Made by a program: the position numbers and the translations under genes. DNA of 64,000 nucleotides, from the NCBI GenBank assembly GCA_026014725.1, contig JAOZHV010000029.1:102711-166710 (forward strand), read 5' to 3'. The DNA comes from Candidatus Bathyarchaeota archaeon. GTDB taxonomy: Archaea > Thermoproteota > Bathyarchaeia > Bathyarchaeales > Bathycorpusculaceae. The notes beneath the pieces were generated by a model. It worked only from the letters and a program-made list of their open reading frames with translations. It searched no databases and was not told the origin of the DNA. This document shows positions 43,375 through 52,701 of the stretch, piece by piece; the first letter of the stretch is position 1; each line of letters opens with the position of its first letter.

Positions 43375-43842
43375 GTGTCCACAGGGACATACTGGTTGAA
43401 CGCGAACAGCGAAACAGAACTCGAATACGCACTACGAGGCAAAGCTTGGAAAGTCTACTGGTTCCTACTAAAAAACGGCAACCCCGCAGGCGTCCGCGAA
43501 GTCCAACGTGCCCTGCACTTTAGCAGCCCAAGCATAGCCTTTCACCATCTAGAACAACTACGTGAACTTGGGCTGGTTGAAAAGCAAGATATCGGCGGAC
43601 ACTATAGCCTTGTCAGCGAAGTAAAGATTGGCGTCTTGCGGCACTATGTAAAGTTAGGTAAACTGCTGTTTCCACGATTCTTCTTCTATGCCCTGTTCTC
43701 AACAGTGTTTTACGCCGCATATTTACTGGTATTATTCAGCGGTTTCACCCGCGATAACCTATTCATACTCACATTCGGAGCAATCGTTTGCGCAATCTTC
43801 TGGTACGAAGCCTATCGAGTTTGGGCAATGAGACCATTCTAA
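43375..43842 (+). CDS. Winged-helix membrane transcriptional regulator
   Basis: 155 residues: winged-helix at the N terminus (LRGKAWKVYWFLLKNGNPAG, REVQRALHFSSPSIAFHHLEQLRELG), then two hydrophobic segments (FFFYALFSTVFYAAYLLVLF and LTFGAIVCAIFWYEAY). It would be anchored in the membrane with the DNA-binding part in the cytosol. The paralog at 22315-22704 is broken. Both lie next to a palindrome promoter of a secreted-protein gene. Its own promoter also has the palindrome, so it is the likely binder. Confidence 0.7.
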   Translation: MSTGTYWLNANSETELEYALRGKAWKVYWFLLKNGNPAGVREVQRALHFSSPSIAFHHLEQLRELGLVEKQDIGGHYSLVSEVKIGVLRHYVKLGKLLFPRFFFYALFSTVFYAAYLLVLFSGFTRDNLFILTFGAIVCAIFWYEAYRVWAMRPF

Positions 43843-43848
43843 CTAGTA

Positions 43849-43880
43849 GAACAGTCTGTTCGCGTGCTTAGCATAAAATA
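43849..43880 (+). promoter_or_regulatory. Palindrome and TATA-like element before the propeller gene
   Basis: GAACAGTCTGTTC at 43849-43861 is a perfect palindrome (arms GAACAG/CTGTTC), then 11 bp, then ATAAAATA at 43873-43880. It is seven bases after the regulator's stop and 36 bp before the propeller gene's ATG. Confidence 0.65.
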
Positions 43881-43916
43881 AACAGCCACAGTAACCCTAT
43901 AGCAGGAGAAAAAAGC

Positions 43917-45917
43917 ATGGTACAAAAAGAAGTCAAAAAGAAAACCAAAATCTACGGAACAGTAGCCGTACTCTCAGCCTTAGTGCTAATATCAATGATT
44001 TACGTTATGGGTTCAGTGCCCCAAGTCTTCCCCCCCTCAGAAACACCCCCTGTTTTGGGCATGAAAACTTTCTCATCTCTTGAGGCGCTGACAACTTTTC
44101 TGTCAGCTAAAACGCAGGGACAGCAATCCTATGTAGGCGGACCATTGGATAGTCAATTCTTCGGTGAAAGAGGCCCAGTTCCTGCTCATATTCAAGGTGC
44201 TCCTGGTGTAACAGGCGGTAAAAACTTGGAGTCAGCTCCAACCTACGCGGTTGATTCTTCTTATTCAACAACTAACATCCAAGTCCAAGGAGTCGACGAA
44301 GCAGACACCGTAAAAACAGACGGCAAATACATCTACGCGATATCTAACGCTCAAAACTTTGGCTTTTACATGACACAGGATTCTGCGGGGCAAACAGGCA
44401 ATTCAATTTACATAATAAATGCTGATCCGCAAAACGCTAAAGTTGTCTCAAAAATAACCCTTGCAAACAATACGCAGCCAGCGGGCATGTTCCTTAGCCA
44501 AGACAGCACCAAACTGGTGGTTTTAGCCAGCAAATACCAAATTTACACTTATGACACCGAGCGCTCCACTGGCGCAATGCTCATGCCGTACCAAAGCGAT
44601 GTGTTCACGTTCATCAACGTTTATGACATTTCAAACAAGGCTAACCCCATTCTATTCCGCAACTTCACCATGAGCGGAAGCTACTTCAACTCCAGAATGA
44701 TAAACAACTACGTCTACACCGTCGTAAGCCAACCCGCATATGTAACGAATAATTCTGTGACACTTCCAGTTGTCTGCGAAAAAACCGTTACTTCACCTAT
44801 TGAACCTACAAGCGTGCGTTACGCCGAGGACACAGTTGATAACTATTTCACTTTCACGACTTTTGTGGGTTTAAACATCATGGACGCCACACAGCAGCCA
44901 ACAAACATGACTATCCTGATGGGCGGAACCAGCACAATGTACGTTTCTACACAAAACATCTACGTAACTTACCCAACTTATACCCCTGGAGGACAGTACA
45001 CTTCTGTCTACCGAGTGCGCATCAATGGAAGCCAATTAACGTTCGAAACTCAAGGTAACGTTCCAGGATACCTTCTTAATCAGTACTCCATGGATGAATA
45101 CCAAGGATATTTCAGGGTAGCTACAACGTGGGGTTCTACAGGTGGACCGTTTAAAGGACCACTTGCAGAAGAACCAACATCAATGAACAACATCTACGTC
45201 CTAAACATGAACCTTAGCATCGTCGGTCGTCTAGAAAACCTTGCAAAAGATGAGCGTATCTTCAGCTCAAGGTTCATCGGAGACAAAGCTTACCTTGTAA
45301 CCTTCAGGCAAGTAGACCCTTTCTTCGTCATAGACCTCTCAAATCCAGCTAGCCCGAAGGTTGCAGGGGAGCTTAAAATCCCAGGATACTCAAGCTACCT
45401 ACATCCGTACGATGAAAACTACATGATTGGCTTAGGCAAAGAAAACAATACAGTGAAGCTATCGCTCTTTGACGTATCAAACGTTAACCAACCTACTGAA
45501 ATCGCAAAATACATAATAGAGGGTGATTACACCGACTCGCAAGCACTCTACGAACCTAAAGCATTCCTGTTTAACAAGCAAAAGGAACTGCTCGTCATCC
45601 CAGTCTCCATTACAAAATATGGTGTAATCGACTCTGGTAGCAGCCTAGGCGGCAAAGAAGTATACGACTATTCGCAGGGTTCCTACTGGCAAGGCGCGTA
45701 CGTCTTTAGGTTGACGGCGTCAGGCGGTTTTGAGTATAGAGGCGGAATCACGCACATAACTAACACAAACGCAAGTACAATCTACCTCTACGACTACAAC
45801 CTACAGGTGGAAAGAGCACTCTACATCGGCAACACGCTTTACACGATATCTAATGCTCAAGTAAAACTCAACAGCTTAACTAACCTCACAGAAATTACAA
45901 CAATCAACCTAAATTAA
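43917..45917 (+). CDS. Secreted beta-propeller protein
   Basis: 666 residues. N-terminal membrane/signal helix (TVAVLSALVLISMIYVMG), then the hallmark TTNIQVQGVDEADTVKTDGKYIYAIS of the archaeal and bacterial beta-propeller family (PF09826-like), and repeated blades (YVYTVVSQPAYVTNNSV, FFVIDLSNPASPKVAGELK). Outside the cell. No enzymatic motif. AGGAGAAAAA precedes the ATG. Its promoter has the palindrome shared with three other genes, and the regulator is immediately upstream. Confidence 0.75.
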   Translation: MVQKEVKKKTKIYGTVAVLSALVLISMIYVMGSVPQVFPPSETPPVLGMKTFSSLEALTTFLSAKTQGQQSYVGGPLDSQFFGERGPVPAHIQGAPGVTGGKNLESAPTYAVDSSYSTTNIQVQGVDEADTVKTDGKYIYAISNAQNFGFYMTQDSAGQTGNSIYIINADPQNAKVVSKITLANNTQPAGMFLSQDSTKLVVLASKYQIYTYDTERSTGAMLMPYQSDVFTFINVYDISNKANPILFRNFTMSGSYFNSRMINNYVYTVVSQPAYVTNNSVTLPVVCEKTVTSPIEPTSVRYAEDTVDNYFTFTTFVGLNIMDATQQPTNMTILMGGTSTMYVSTQNIYVTYPTYTPGGQYTSVYRVRINGSQLTFETQGNVPGYLLNQYSMDEYQGYFRVATTWGSTGGPFKGPLAEEPTSMNNIYVLNMNLSIVGRLENLAKDERIFSSRFIGDKAYLVTFRQVDPFFVIDLSNPASPKVAGELKIPGYSSYLHPYDENYMIGLGKENNTVKLSLFDVSNVNQPTEIAKYIIEGDYTDSQALYEPKAFLFNKQKELLVIPVSITKYGVIDSGSSLGGKEVYDYSQGSYWQGAYVFRLTASGGFEYRGGITHITNTNASTIYLYDYNLQVERALYIGNTLYTISNAQVKLNSLTNLTEITTINLN

Positions 45918-46009
45918 CCCTTCTTTCTTTTATTTGGTTGTAAACGGTTTACTTACTCCTAACGTTATTTTTTCTTCAACCAACCGTAGGTTACTTTTGG
46001 CTTGAAAAA

Positions 46010-46121
46010 GCGCCAATAGCACCTATCCCCTATAGGTTTCTGCAATGAGTTTCTAATAGGCAGCAAATAGGCTCGGCGCACCTGACTCCCTATGGGTTTT
46101 CTGCATAGGCTGACTATCAGG
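46010..46121 (+). repeat. Structured intergenic element
   Basis: GCGCC at 46010-46014 pairs with GGCGC at 46075-46079, and CCTGA at 46081 pairs with TCAGG at 46117-46121, enclosing CCTATG/CATAGG (46089-46094, 46104-46109). GCCAATAGCACCTAT at 46012-46026 recurs with one change at 24543-24557. No ORF is supported here. Possibly an RNA or a short mobile remnant. Confidence 0.35.
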
Positions 46122-46244
46122 ATGCAAATATTCAAATCTGAAAAATGCAAGAAGCCCTGACTTCTCAATCTATGATTCTGCTGTGATTGTTCTTATACTA
46201 CCACAAATTCTTATTTTTCACAAAACCAATTAGCTTAAATTGCC

Positions 46245-46391
46245 GGAAAAAAGAGCTGTTTGGCAAGCAAACCTGCAGTCGTTTCAAGGCTCTGTTCCCA
46301 GTTATGCACTATGGGGCTTAGGCTCCCAAATTTGTATATTTGGGCATCCTTTACGGCTGTTAGGGGTAGTTTGCCAAACGGCACCTTTTCC
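46245..46391. repeat. 147-bp element with long inverted ends
   Basis: GGAAAAAAGAGCTGTTTGGCAA at 46245-46266 (first and last parts quoted here as GGAAAA and CTGTTTGGCAA) and its inverse TTGCCAAACGGCACCTTTTCC at 46371-46391 match over about 17-18 of 21-22 bases. Inside is a smaller palindrome CCCAAATTTGTATATTTGGG at 46325-46344. This resembles a MITE-like element or a long RNA hairpin. Two short ORFs overlap it but show no coding signs. Confidence 0.5.
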
Positions 46392-46519
46392 TGATACGCT
46401 TTTTGGTTGGTTGTTTTGTCGTGCCTTTTATTTTCACTAAGTGAAAACGGTTTCAATTAAATTAAAATACTTATTTGCCTTTACCATATTTAGCTTAAAC
46501 TAAATTGGATGGCACAAAT

Positions 46520-46783
46520 ATGGTCAGGATTAAATGTAAGAAATGCCAAAACGTTTACGAGAGAGGGTTCGGTGACGCATTAATTTCACCACATGTTGGT
46601 CCGTATCATTATGTGAAATGTCCCGCTTGCGGAAAGAGAAGCTTTGCCAACTTTTACTCGTCAGTAAAAGAACCCATTACTTGGCCTCCGCAAGAACGGC
46701 AACAAGAAGCAGTTGCGCTCGAACTAACTGAGGAAGAGCTTGAACGGAAACGAATCGAAGAATCCAAATACGAGAAACCTTAA
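46520..46783 (+). CDS. Zinc-ribbon protein
   Basis: 87 residues. N-terminal C4 ribbon (KCKKCQNVYERG and YVKCPACGKRSFANF) and an acidic, helical C-terminal tail (LTEEELERKRIEESKY). Probably a small cytosolic zinc protein. GGATGG is seven bases before ATG 46520, which is preferred over TTG 46505. Function unknown. It ends next to the convergent regulator. Confidence 0.6.
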   Translation: MVRIKCKKCQNVYERGFGDALISPHVGPYHYVKCPACGKRSFANFYSSVKEPITWPPQERQQEAVALELTEEELERKRIEESKYEKP

Positions 46784-46797
46784 ACGGATTCCGTTTT

Positions 46798-47313
46798 TCA
46801 AGCTATTGCCTTATTTTTGAAATTTCTCAGATTCTCCTCTATTTTTGATATCGCTATCCGTGTTGTCGGTTCAGTGCAGATTTGGGCAAATGCCTGTATG
46901 CTTGCAAAGAGGGCAAAGTCGATTGGGTCAACGCCATTTGGCACTTCGCCCAGCGCTGAAATCTTCAGGGCAATTTTGTTTTGAATCTCAGTGTAAATTC
47001 GAAAGGCTTCTTGCAGGTTTGCGTCTTTAGGTTTAAACTCGAGGAACTGATGTTGAGGAATATATCCTGTGGCTGTGGCACGGAAGAATTTTTTTTCGAT
47101 GTTGCCGACTTTTTCGGTTCTAACTACTTCAATCAAGTTGGCTTTTAGCAGTTTTTGCATTCTTCTCCAAAGTTTGAGGGTGGGCAAGTTGAGCTTCGTT
47201 GCAAGTTCAGAAATAGATGATTCTGACATAACGAGGTTTTTTAGAAGTGTTTGGTTGAGCGGGTCAAGAACAAGTATTGTGCCTTTTTGGTCTAGGAATT
47301 TAACCAGTTTCAT
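46798..47313 (-). CDS. Winged-helix regulator of the ABC exporter
   Basis: 171 residues with an N-terminal winged helix (VLDPLNQTLLKNLVMSESSISELATKLNLPTLKLWRRMQKLLKANLIEV). The C-terminal part is helical. It is divergent from an ABC exporter whose start is close by, sharing one TATA-like element (47335-47347) between them, so it probably controls the exporter. Its message is likely leaderless. Effector unknown. Confidence 0.65.
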   Translation of the reverse strand: MKLVKFLDQKGTILVLDPLNQTLLKNLVMSESSISELATKLNLPTLKLWRRMQKLLKANLIEVVRTEKVGNIEKKFFRATATGYIPQHQFLEFKPKDANLQEAFRIYTEIQNKIALKISALGEVPNGVDPIDFALFASIQAFAQICTEPTTRIAISKIEENLRNFKNKAIA

Positions 47314-47334
47314 AAAATGAAAGCGTTATCAACT

Positions 47335-47347
47335 AACTTAAATAGTT
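47335..47347. promoter_or_regulatory. Shared bidirectional TATA element
   Basis: AACTTAAATAGTT is nearly symmetric, so it reads as CTTAAATAG on the plus strand and CTATTTAAG on the minus strand. To the left, it lies about 25 bp before the regulator's ATG at 47313 (leaderless), and to the right about 55 bp before the exporter ATG at 47398. Confidence 0.5.
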
Positions 47348-47397
47348 ATTCGCAGTTTAATCCACAAGAACAAAAGAGCCAACAGGCAGTGAACAGC

Positions 47398-48324
47398 ATG
47401 ATTGAAACCAAAAACCTAACCCGAACATTCGGCAACCTAACAGCCGTAGACAACGTAACCTTTCATGTTGAAAAAGGCGAGGTTTTCGGTTTCCTTGGAC
47501 CTAACGGTGCAGGAAAAACCACGACCATACGCATGCTATGTTGCCTAATCAGCAAAACCAGCGGTGAAGCCACAATCAGCGGCTACAACATCAGCAATGA
47601 AGAAGACTGCATGAAAATCAGAAAAATGGTTGGGTTCCTGCCAGAAAATGTTGGCTTATACGACAGTTTAAGCGCTTATAGGAACCTTGATTTTTACGGG
47701 CAACTCTATGAGGTTCCAGAAGAAACGCGAAAAGGCAATATTGAGCGGTTACTGCGGTTGCTGGGCATTTGGGAGCGCAGAGAAGACACCGTGGGAACTT
47801 TTAGTAAGGGTATGAAACAGAAAATTGCTATTGCACGTGCACTGATCCATGACCCGCAGTTGCTGTTTTTGGACGAACCTACAGCCAACCTAGACCCTGA
47901 GGCAGCAAAAACTGTTCGGGATTTCATATTAGAACTCAAGAAAGAGAAACGTACAATTTTCATCAATACCCACAACCTTAGCGAGGCAGAGCGACTTTGC
48001 GACCGCATAGCAATTCTAAAAGGCAAACTAATCGCCGTAGATTCCCCAAGAAACTTGTCGCTTAGCCTGTATAGTCGGAAAACGATTGTTCACTTACAAA
48101 ATATGACCGATGCAGTTTTAGCCGCTGTGCAACGTTTGAATGTAGTTAAGGCGGCTCGCGTTTCAGATAACAAGTTGATTTTGGATATGGATGACCCTGA
48201 ACGGGATAATCCTGCAGTGGTCAAAGCGGTGGTGGCAGCAGGCGGCAATGTTCAATATGTGACGGAGCTTCGTTCCTCGCTTGAGGATGTTTACTTAAAG
48301 TTGATTAAGGAGGTTTCAGCGTAA
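47398..48324 (+). CDS. ABC-type exporter ATP-binding protein
   Basis: 308 residues from ATG 47398 (MIETKNLTRTFGNLTAVDNV). Walker A GPNGAGKTT, Q-loop, signature TFSKGMKQK, Walker B LLFLDEPTANLD and a His-switch NTHNLSE. The fold fits the CcmA/NatA exporter group. The extended start at 47317 (27 more residues) is disfavoured, because the TATA element would lie inside it. The permease starts on the stop (TAATG). Confidence 0.85.
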   Translation: MIETKNLTRTFGNLTAVDNVTFHVEKGEVFGFLGPNGAGKTTTIRMLCCLISKTSGEATISGYNISNEEDCMKIRKMVGFLPENVGLYDSLSAYRNLDFYGQLYEVPEETRKGNIERLLRLLGIWERREDTVGTFSKGMKQKIAIARALIHDPQLLFLDEPTANLDPEAAKTVRDFILELKKEKRTIFINTHNLSEAERLCDRIAILKGKLIAVDSPRNLSLSLYSRKTIVHLQNMTDAVLAAVQRLNVVKAARVSDNKLILDMDDPERDNPAVVKAVVAAGGNVQYVTELRSSLEDVYLKLIKEVSA

Positions 48325-49070
48325 TGCGTTTTTGGAAATCATGGATTGTAACTAAAAAAGACTTGAGCGTGATTAGGCGAAACAAGTATGTCTTCTACTC
48401 GCTAATAGCTATGCCTTTAGTGCTAGGAGTAGTTTTACCGACAGTTTTCATATTTGCCATAGGTGCTGGAGCTGAACAACTTGCACATGAAGAACTTTTG
48501 CAGACAGCATATCAAATCGCGAATCTTGGTACCATGTATTTTGTTCTCATACCCGCTATTTTGCCCTCGATAATCGCTTCCTACAGCATCGTAGGCGAAA
48601 AAATAGAAAAAAGCCTAGAACCCCTACTGGCAACACCGACAACAGACGGCGAACTATTGCTAGGAAAAAGCTTAGCTTCTTTTGTGCCTTGCATGGCAGT
48701 AACGTACTTAGCGGCCGCGATTTTCGTGCCCATAATTGACTTCTGGTCGTATAGCACGCTTGGAATTATCCTAATACCAAACTTGTACTGGGCACTCATG
48801 ATGTTTGTTATAACGCCCTTAGCTTGCATCATGAGTGTAGAAGCCAACATCATAGTATCCTCAAAAGTCAGCGACATCCGAGCAGCTCAACAATTAGGCG
48901 GCATAGTAGTTTTACCGCTAATCTTTGTGGTGCTCCTCGGCTCAATAGTTTCAACATCGCTGTTGCTTGCCATAGGCGTCACGGTAGCATTAGCAGTCGC
49001 AGACATAGCATTATTTTACTTAAGCAAGGCAACGTTTAGAAGAGAAGAAATCCTCACTAAATGGAAATAA
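48324..49070 (+). CDS. ABC-2-type permease
   Basis: 248 residues with six hydrophobic segments. Includes the family-type SYSIVGEKIEKSLEPLLATPTTDGELLLGK, which is common among ABC-2 (NatB-like) permeases. It pairs with the ATPase above, with overlapping stop and start. The exported substrate is unknown. A regulator is divergent upstream of the pair. Confidence 0.8.
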   Translation: MRFWKSWIVTKKDLSVIRRNKYVFYSLIAMPLVLGVVLPTVFIFAIGAGAEQLAHEELLQTAYQIANLGTMYFVLIPAILPSIIASYSIVGEKIEKSLEPLLATPTTDGELLLGKSLASFVPCMAVTYLAAAIFVPIIDFWSYSTLGIILIPNLYWALMMFVITPLACIMSVEANIIVSSKVSDIRAAQQLGGIVVLPLIFVVLLGSIVSTSLLLAIGVTVALAVADIALFYLSKATFRREEILTKWK

Positions 49071-49175
49071 CCCCCTCTAAAATTTAAAATACACTTTTCA
49101 GGCTTCTAGGCATCTAAGCTGAGAAATCCCTTTAAGGAAGCTGGGATTTAGCTACGATTTAAGAGGGCAGGGCTA

Positions 49176-52100
49176 ATGGCGAAAGCGACACAAAACGGCA
49201 ACAATTCAAACAGCACGGCAGTCGCCACTCTGAAGCCTACCTTGACCTCTGAAGAACTGTTGAGCCTTTCAACAGAAGAAATCATGACACGCCTTGGCAC
49301 ATCCCACCAGGGACTTAGCTCTGAACAGGCAGAGGAACGCCTTGAAATTTACGGTCGAAATGAACTTGCGCGTGCGCACAAACATTCAGGCATCAAAGAG
49401 TTTCTTTTGCACTTCAAAAGTCCTCTTGTTATAATTCTCTTGATTGCAGGCATAATCTCGGGTTTACTTCAGGAATACGCTAACATGATTATTGTGTTAA
49501 CTATCATTTTCATCAGTGTCATCCTTGATTATTATCAGGAGAGCAAGGCTGAAAAAGCCGCTGAACTTCTGAAACAGAAAGTCACCACAACTGCCACAGT
49601 ACTAAGGGACAATGTTAAACAAGAAATAAAATTCCCTGAAATCGTCCCCGGAGACATAATTTACCTCTCAGCAGGAGATATTGCTCCCGCAGACGCTCGC
49701 GTCATAACCGCTAAAGATTTGTTCGTTAATCAGTCAGCGTTAACAGGTGAATCGTTCCCTGTAGAGAAAATTGCTGGCGCAGTCAAGAGCAAGGAAGGCG
49801 GGGTTGTTGACTGGGGCAACTACTGTTTTATGGGTACCTCCGTGGTCAGCGGAACAGCCACAGCGGTTGTCGTTAAAACGGGCAGTTCAACCGAGTATGG
49901 AAAAATCGCTAAAAAACTCATCGAGAAACCGCCAGAAACCGAGTTTGAGCGCGGCATCAAAAGCTTTGGTTTCCTCATCATGCAAATAACCTTCCTTTTA
50001 GTCATCTTTGTCTTCCTCACAATTTCACTTCGTGACCCCACCGAAACTGGAGTAGTGCAGGCTCTGCTTTTCGCAGTGGCTTTGGCTGTTGGGTTAACGC
50101 CTGAGCTTTTGCCCATGATTATAACGATTAACCTTTCCAAAGGCGCCATGGCTATGTCTAAGAAAGGCGTCATCGTGAAACGTCTTGCATCCATAGAAAA
50201 TTTCGGTAGCATGAACGTTCTGTGCACCGATAAGACTGGCACGCTTACGGAGAACCGCATCAAACTTATCCTAAACGTGGACATGGAAGGAAAAGAGGAT
50301 GAGAAAGTCTTCCTCTATTCGTTTCTAAACAGCCACTTCCAAACAGGACTCAAAAGCCCACTGGACGAGGCTATCCTAAAACATAAAGAAATTGACACAT
50401 CGAAATATGTAAAGATAGATGAGGTTCCGTTTGATTTTATAAGAAGACGCGTCTCGGTCGTTGTGGAGCGCCATCAGCAAAGATATTTCATTGCCAAAGG
50501 CGCTCCTGAAGAGATTCTCAAAGTCTGCTCTTACTACGAGCTAAACAAAGTAGTTGCAGACCTAACTGAAGAAGTGCGGAAGCGTATTGAGCAGAAATAT
50601 CACGACTACAGCGCTGATGGACTCAGGGTTTTAGGTGTCGCTTACAAGCGCCTCAGAGAAGAAAAAGCCGTCTACTCAATAAATGACGAAACCGATATGG
50701 TGTTCTTGGGCTTTGTAGCTTTCCTTGACCCGCCCAAAGAAACCGCCAAACAATCAATCCAACTTCTAACCAAAGCAGGAATCGAACTTAAAATTCTCAC
50801 AGGAGACAACGAATTGGTTACACGAAAAGTCTGTGAGGAACTGGGCTTTGAAGTTAAGGGTATGGCTCTTGGAACCGACATAGCCAACATGCCAGACGAA
50901 GCTTTGATGGCAGTGGTTGAAGAAGCAAACATTTTCTGCCGCGTCAACCCTGTCCAAAAAGACCGCATAATTACTCTGCTTAAGAGAAACGGTCACGTTG
51001 TCGGTTACATGGGCGACGGCATTAATGATGCTCCTTCACTGAAAACCAGCGACGTCGGTATATCAGTGGACAATGCGGTTGATGTGGCACGAGAATCCGC
51101 TGACATCATCCTCTCCAGAAACGACTTAACCGTGCTGGCAGAGGGAGTTTTGGAAGGACGCAAAACCTTTGGCAACACCATGAAGTACATCATGATTGGA
51201 GTTAGCTCTAACTTCGGTAACATGTTCAGCGTTGCAGGCGCCGCTTTATTCTTGCCTTTCTTGCCCATGCTCCCAGTGCAGATTCTGCTAAACAACTTAC
51301 TCTACGATTTCTCACAATCCACAATCACCACGGACAAAGTGGATGAAGAATACGTCGAGCGCCCTAAACGTTGGGACATCACTTTCATACGTAAATTCAT
51401 GATATCGCTAGGTCCAGTCAGTTCACTGTTTGATTTCTTGACCTTCTTTATGATGCTTTTTGCATTTCTACCCATCATACCAGTTGCCCTCTTATCCGAC
51501 CCAACCTATCCTGAGCGCTTATTCCAAACCGCATGGTTCATTGAATCATTGGTGTCACAAACCCTAGTGGTTTTTGTCATTAGAACAAGGCGACCATTCT
51601 GGAGAAGCCGCCCAAGCAAATACCTAGTAATCGGCAGCATCGCCATTATTACATTCGCTTTATTGGTACCCTTCACTCCGCTTGGCGAAGTGTTCAGTTT
51701 TGTGGCGCCTCCACCGCTATTCTACGCTGCTTTAGCCCTTCTGCTGGGTGCATACTTGTTAGTAGCCGAAATTGTGAAAGGCTGGTTCTACAAGAGGCAC
51801 TCATACCGCCTTGAACAAGTTCTGGTGCCAAAGAGGGCTTTCTATATCACACGAACGGCAAAGTTGATGCAGGAGATGATTGCAGCCATAAGCTTGCGCT
51901 CAGAGGATGAATTCTCAATCGAATCCTTAACTGACGATTTGAACAGCGCCTTGCCCTCTCCGATTAACTCAAATCAAATGGCAAGAAACCTCCAGTACCT
52001 GAGGCGTTCTGGATTAATCAATGTTGACTGGAACAAACGTACAATTAAGCGTGAAAAATCACTCAGAGAATACGTTAAGACAAGCATTATCGAAGGACCC

Positions 52101-52202
52101 ATGTGGGCGACGCTACTAGAAGATTGGCGAAAAATAAGAGCTACGCTCCTAAATAAGCACGGAGAAGTAAACGAAGAATACCAAGAACCACTGACAACAT
52201 GA
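49176..52202 (+). CDS. MgtA-type P-ATPase with C-terminal winged-helix domain
   Basis: 1008 residues. Type P3[22 protein letters not shown] (Asp351-like), VGLTPELLPMI in M4, and GDGINDAPSLKTSDVGI. Expected role: Mg2+ uptake at the membrane. The usual MgtA length is about 900. The extra 110-130 residues after the last helix (about 870-1008) contain a winged-helix pattern (FSIESLTDDLNSALPSPI, NSNQMARNLQYLRRSGLI). Such a fusion would place a DNA- or protein-binding module on the cytosolic side of the pump. Confidence 0.85.
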   Translation: MAKATQNGNNSNSTAVATLKPTLTSEELLSLSTEEIMTRLGTSHQGLSSEQAEERLEIYGRNELARAHKHSGIKEFLLHFKSPLVIILLIAGIISGLLQEYANMIIVLTIIFISVILDYYQESKAEKAAELLKQKVTTTATVLRDNVKQEIKFPEIVPGDIIYLSAGDIAPADARVITAKDLFVNQSALTGESFPVEKIAGAVKSKEGGVVDWGNYCFMGTSVVSGTATAVVVKTGSSTEYGKIAKKLIEKPPETEFERGIKSFGFLIMQITFLLVIFVFLTISLRDPTETGVVQALLFAVALAVGLTPELLPMIITINLSKGAMAMSKKGVIVKRLASIENFGSMNVLCTDKTGTLTENRIKLILNVDMEGKEDEKVFLYSFLNSHFQTGLKSPLDEAILKHKEIDTSKYVKIDEVPFDFIRRRVSVVVERHQQRYFIAKGAPEEILKVCSYYELNKVVADLTEEVRKRIEQKYHDYSADGLRVLGVAYKRLREEKAVYSINDETDMVFLGFVAFLDPPKETAKQSIQLLTKAGIELKILTGDNELVTRKVCEELGFEVKGMALGTDIANMPDEALMAVVEEANIFCRVNPVQKDRIITLLKRNGHVVGYMGDGINDAPSLKTSDVGISVDNAVDVARESADIILSRNDLTVLAEGVLEGRKTFGNTMKYIMIGVSSNFGNMFSVAGAALFLPFLPMLPVQILLNNLLYDFSQSTITTDKVDEEYVERPKRWDITFIRKFMISLGPVSSLFDFLTFFMMLFAFLPIIPVALLSDPTYPERLFQTAWFIESLVSQTLVVFVIRTRRPFWRSRPSKYLVIGSIAIITFALLVPFTPLGEVFSFVAPPPLFYAALALLLGAYLLVAEIVKGWFYKRHSYRLEQVLVPKRAFYITRTAKLMQEMIAAISLRSEDEFSIESLTDDLNSALPSPINSNQMARNLQYLRRSGLINVDWNKRTIKREKSLREYVKTSIIEGPMWATLLEDWRKIRATLLNKHGEVNEEYQEPLTT

Positions 52203-52371
52203 TAAGGGCGCACGCTACAGCTATTGTGTGTGAAGCAAAAAACGTTTCACGCAAGTACACTTAACAAAACAGCGCTCTTTTTTGTCAACTGCGTTTAACA
52301 AGCGAGCAAATTAGTGTTCTCAAAAACCATTATTTGCCGCTGTGGATTAACGGGGAATTGGTAGGTCAAAT

Positions 52372-52701
52372 TTGTCACATACTTGTTGGGACTGCAAGCA
52401 TAGCACTTTAAAAATGAAGATTTTGGTGCCGAAAAACCGTACCATCAAGGAATACATCCATAAAACAGGCGATTTCCAGTCAAGCATAGTGGCTGTTGTT
52501 AAAGAAAAGAATGGACAATGCACAGTGTGGTTTAGGTCTGAGGGAACCATAAAGATAGTTAGTGTCAAGTTGATTCATGAATGTAAACTTAAATTAGAAA
52601 TCAAGAAAACCAAGTGCCGAAACTTTGAGCCCAGCGAAGAAGAGAATAGAATAAGCAATATAATATACAGCAAAACAGTTTTGGAACAAGCAAATGAGTA
52701 A
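52372..52701 (+). CDS. Small Cys-containing protein
   Basis: 109 residues from TTG 52372 (SHTCWDCKHSTLKMK), with further Cys at about 50, 70 and 82. The CxxC and KCRNFEP tail suggest a metal-binding or thiol protein seen as short archaeal hypotheticals. AGGT is five bases before the TTG. Not otherwise recognised. The following 320 bp to 53024 have no clear gene. Confidence 0.4.
   Translation: MSHTCWDCKHSTLKMKILVPKNRTIKEYIHKTGDFQSSIVAVVKEKNGQCTVWFRSEGTIKIVSVKLIHECKLKLEIKKTKCRNFEPSEEENRISNIIYSKTVLEQANE

Noticed and set aside
46240..46440. 66-codon plus-strand ORF
   Set aside because: It covers the long inverted-repeat element and has no ribosome site or family.
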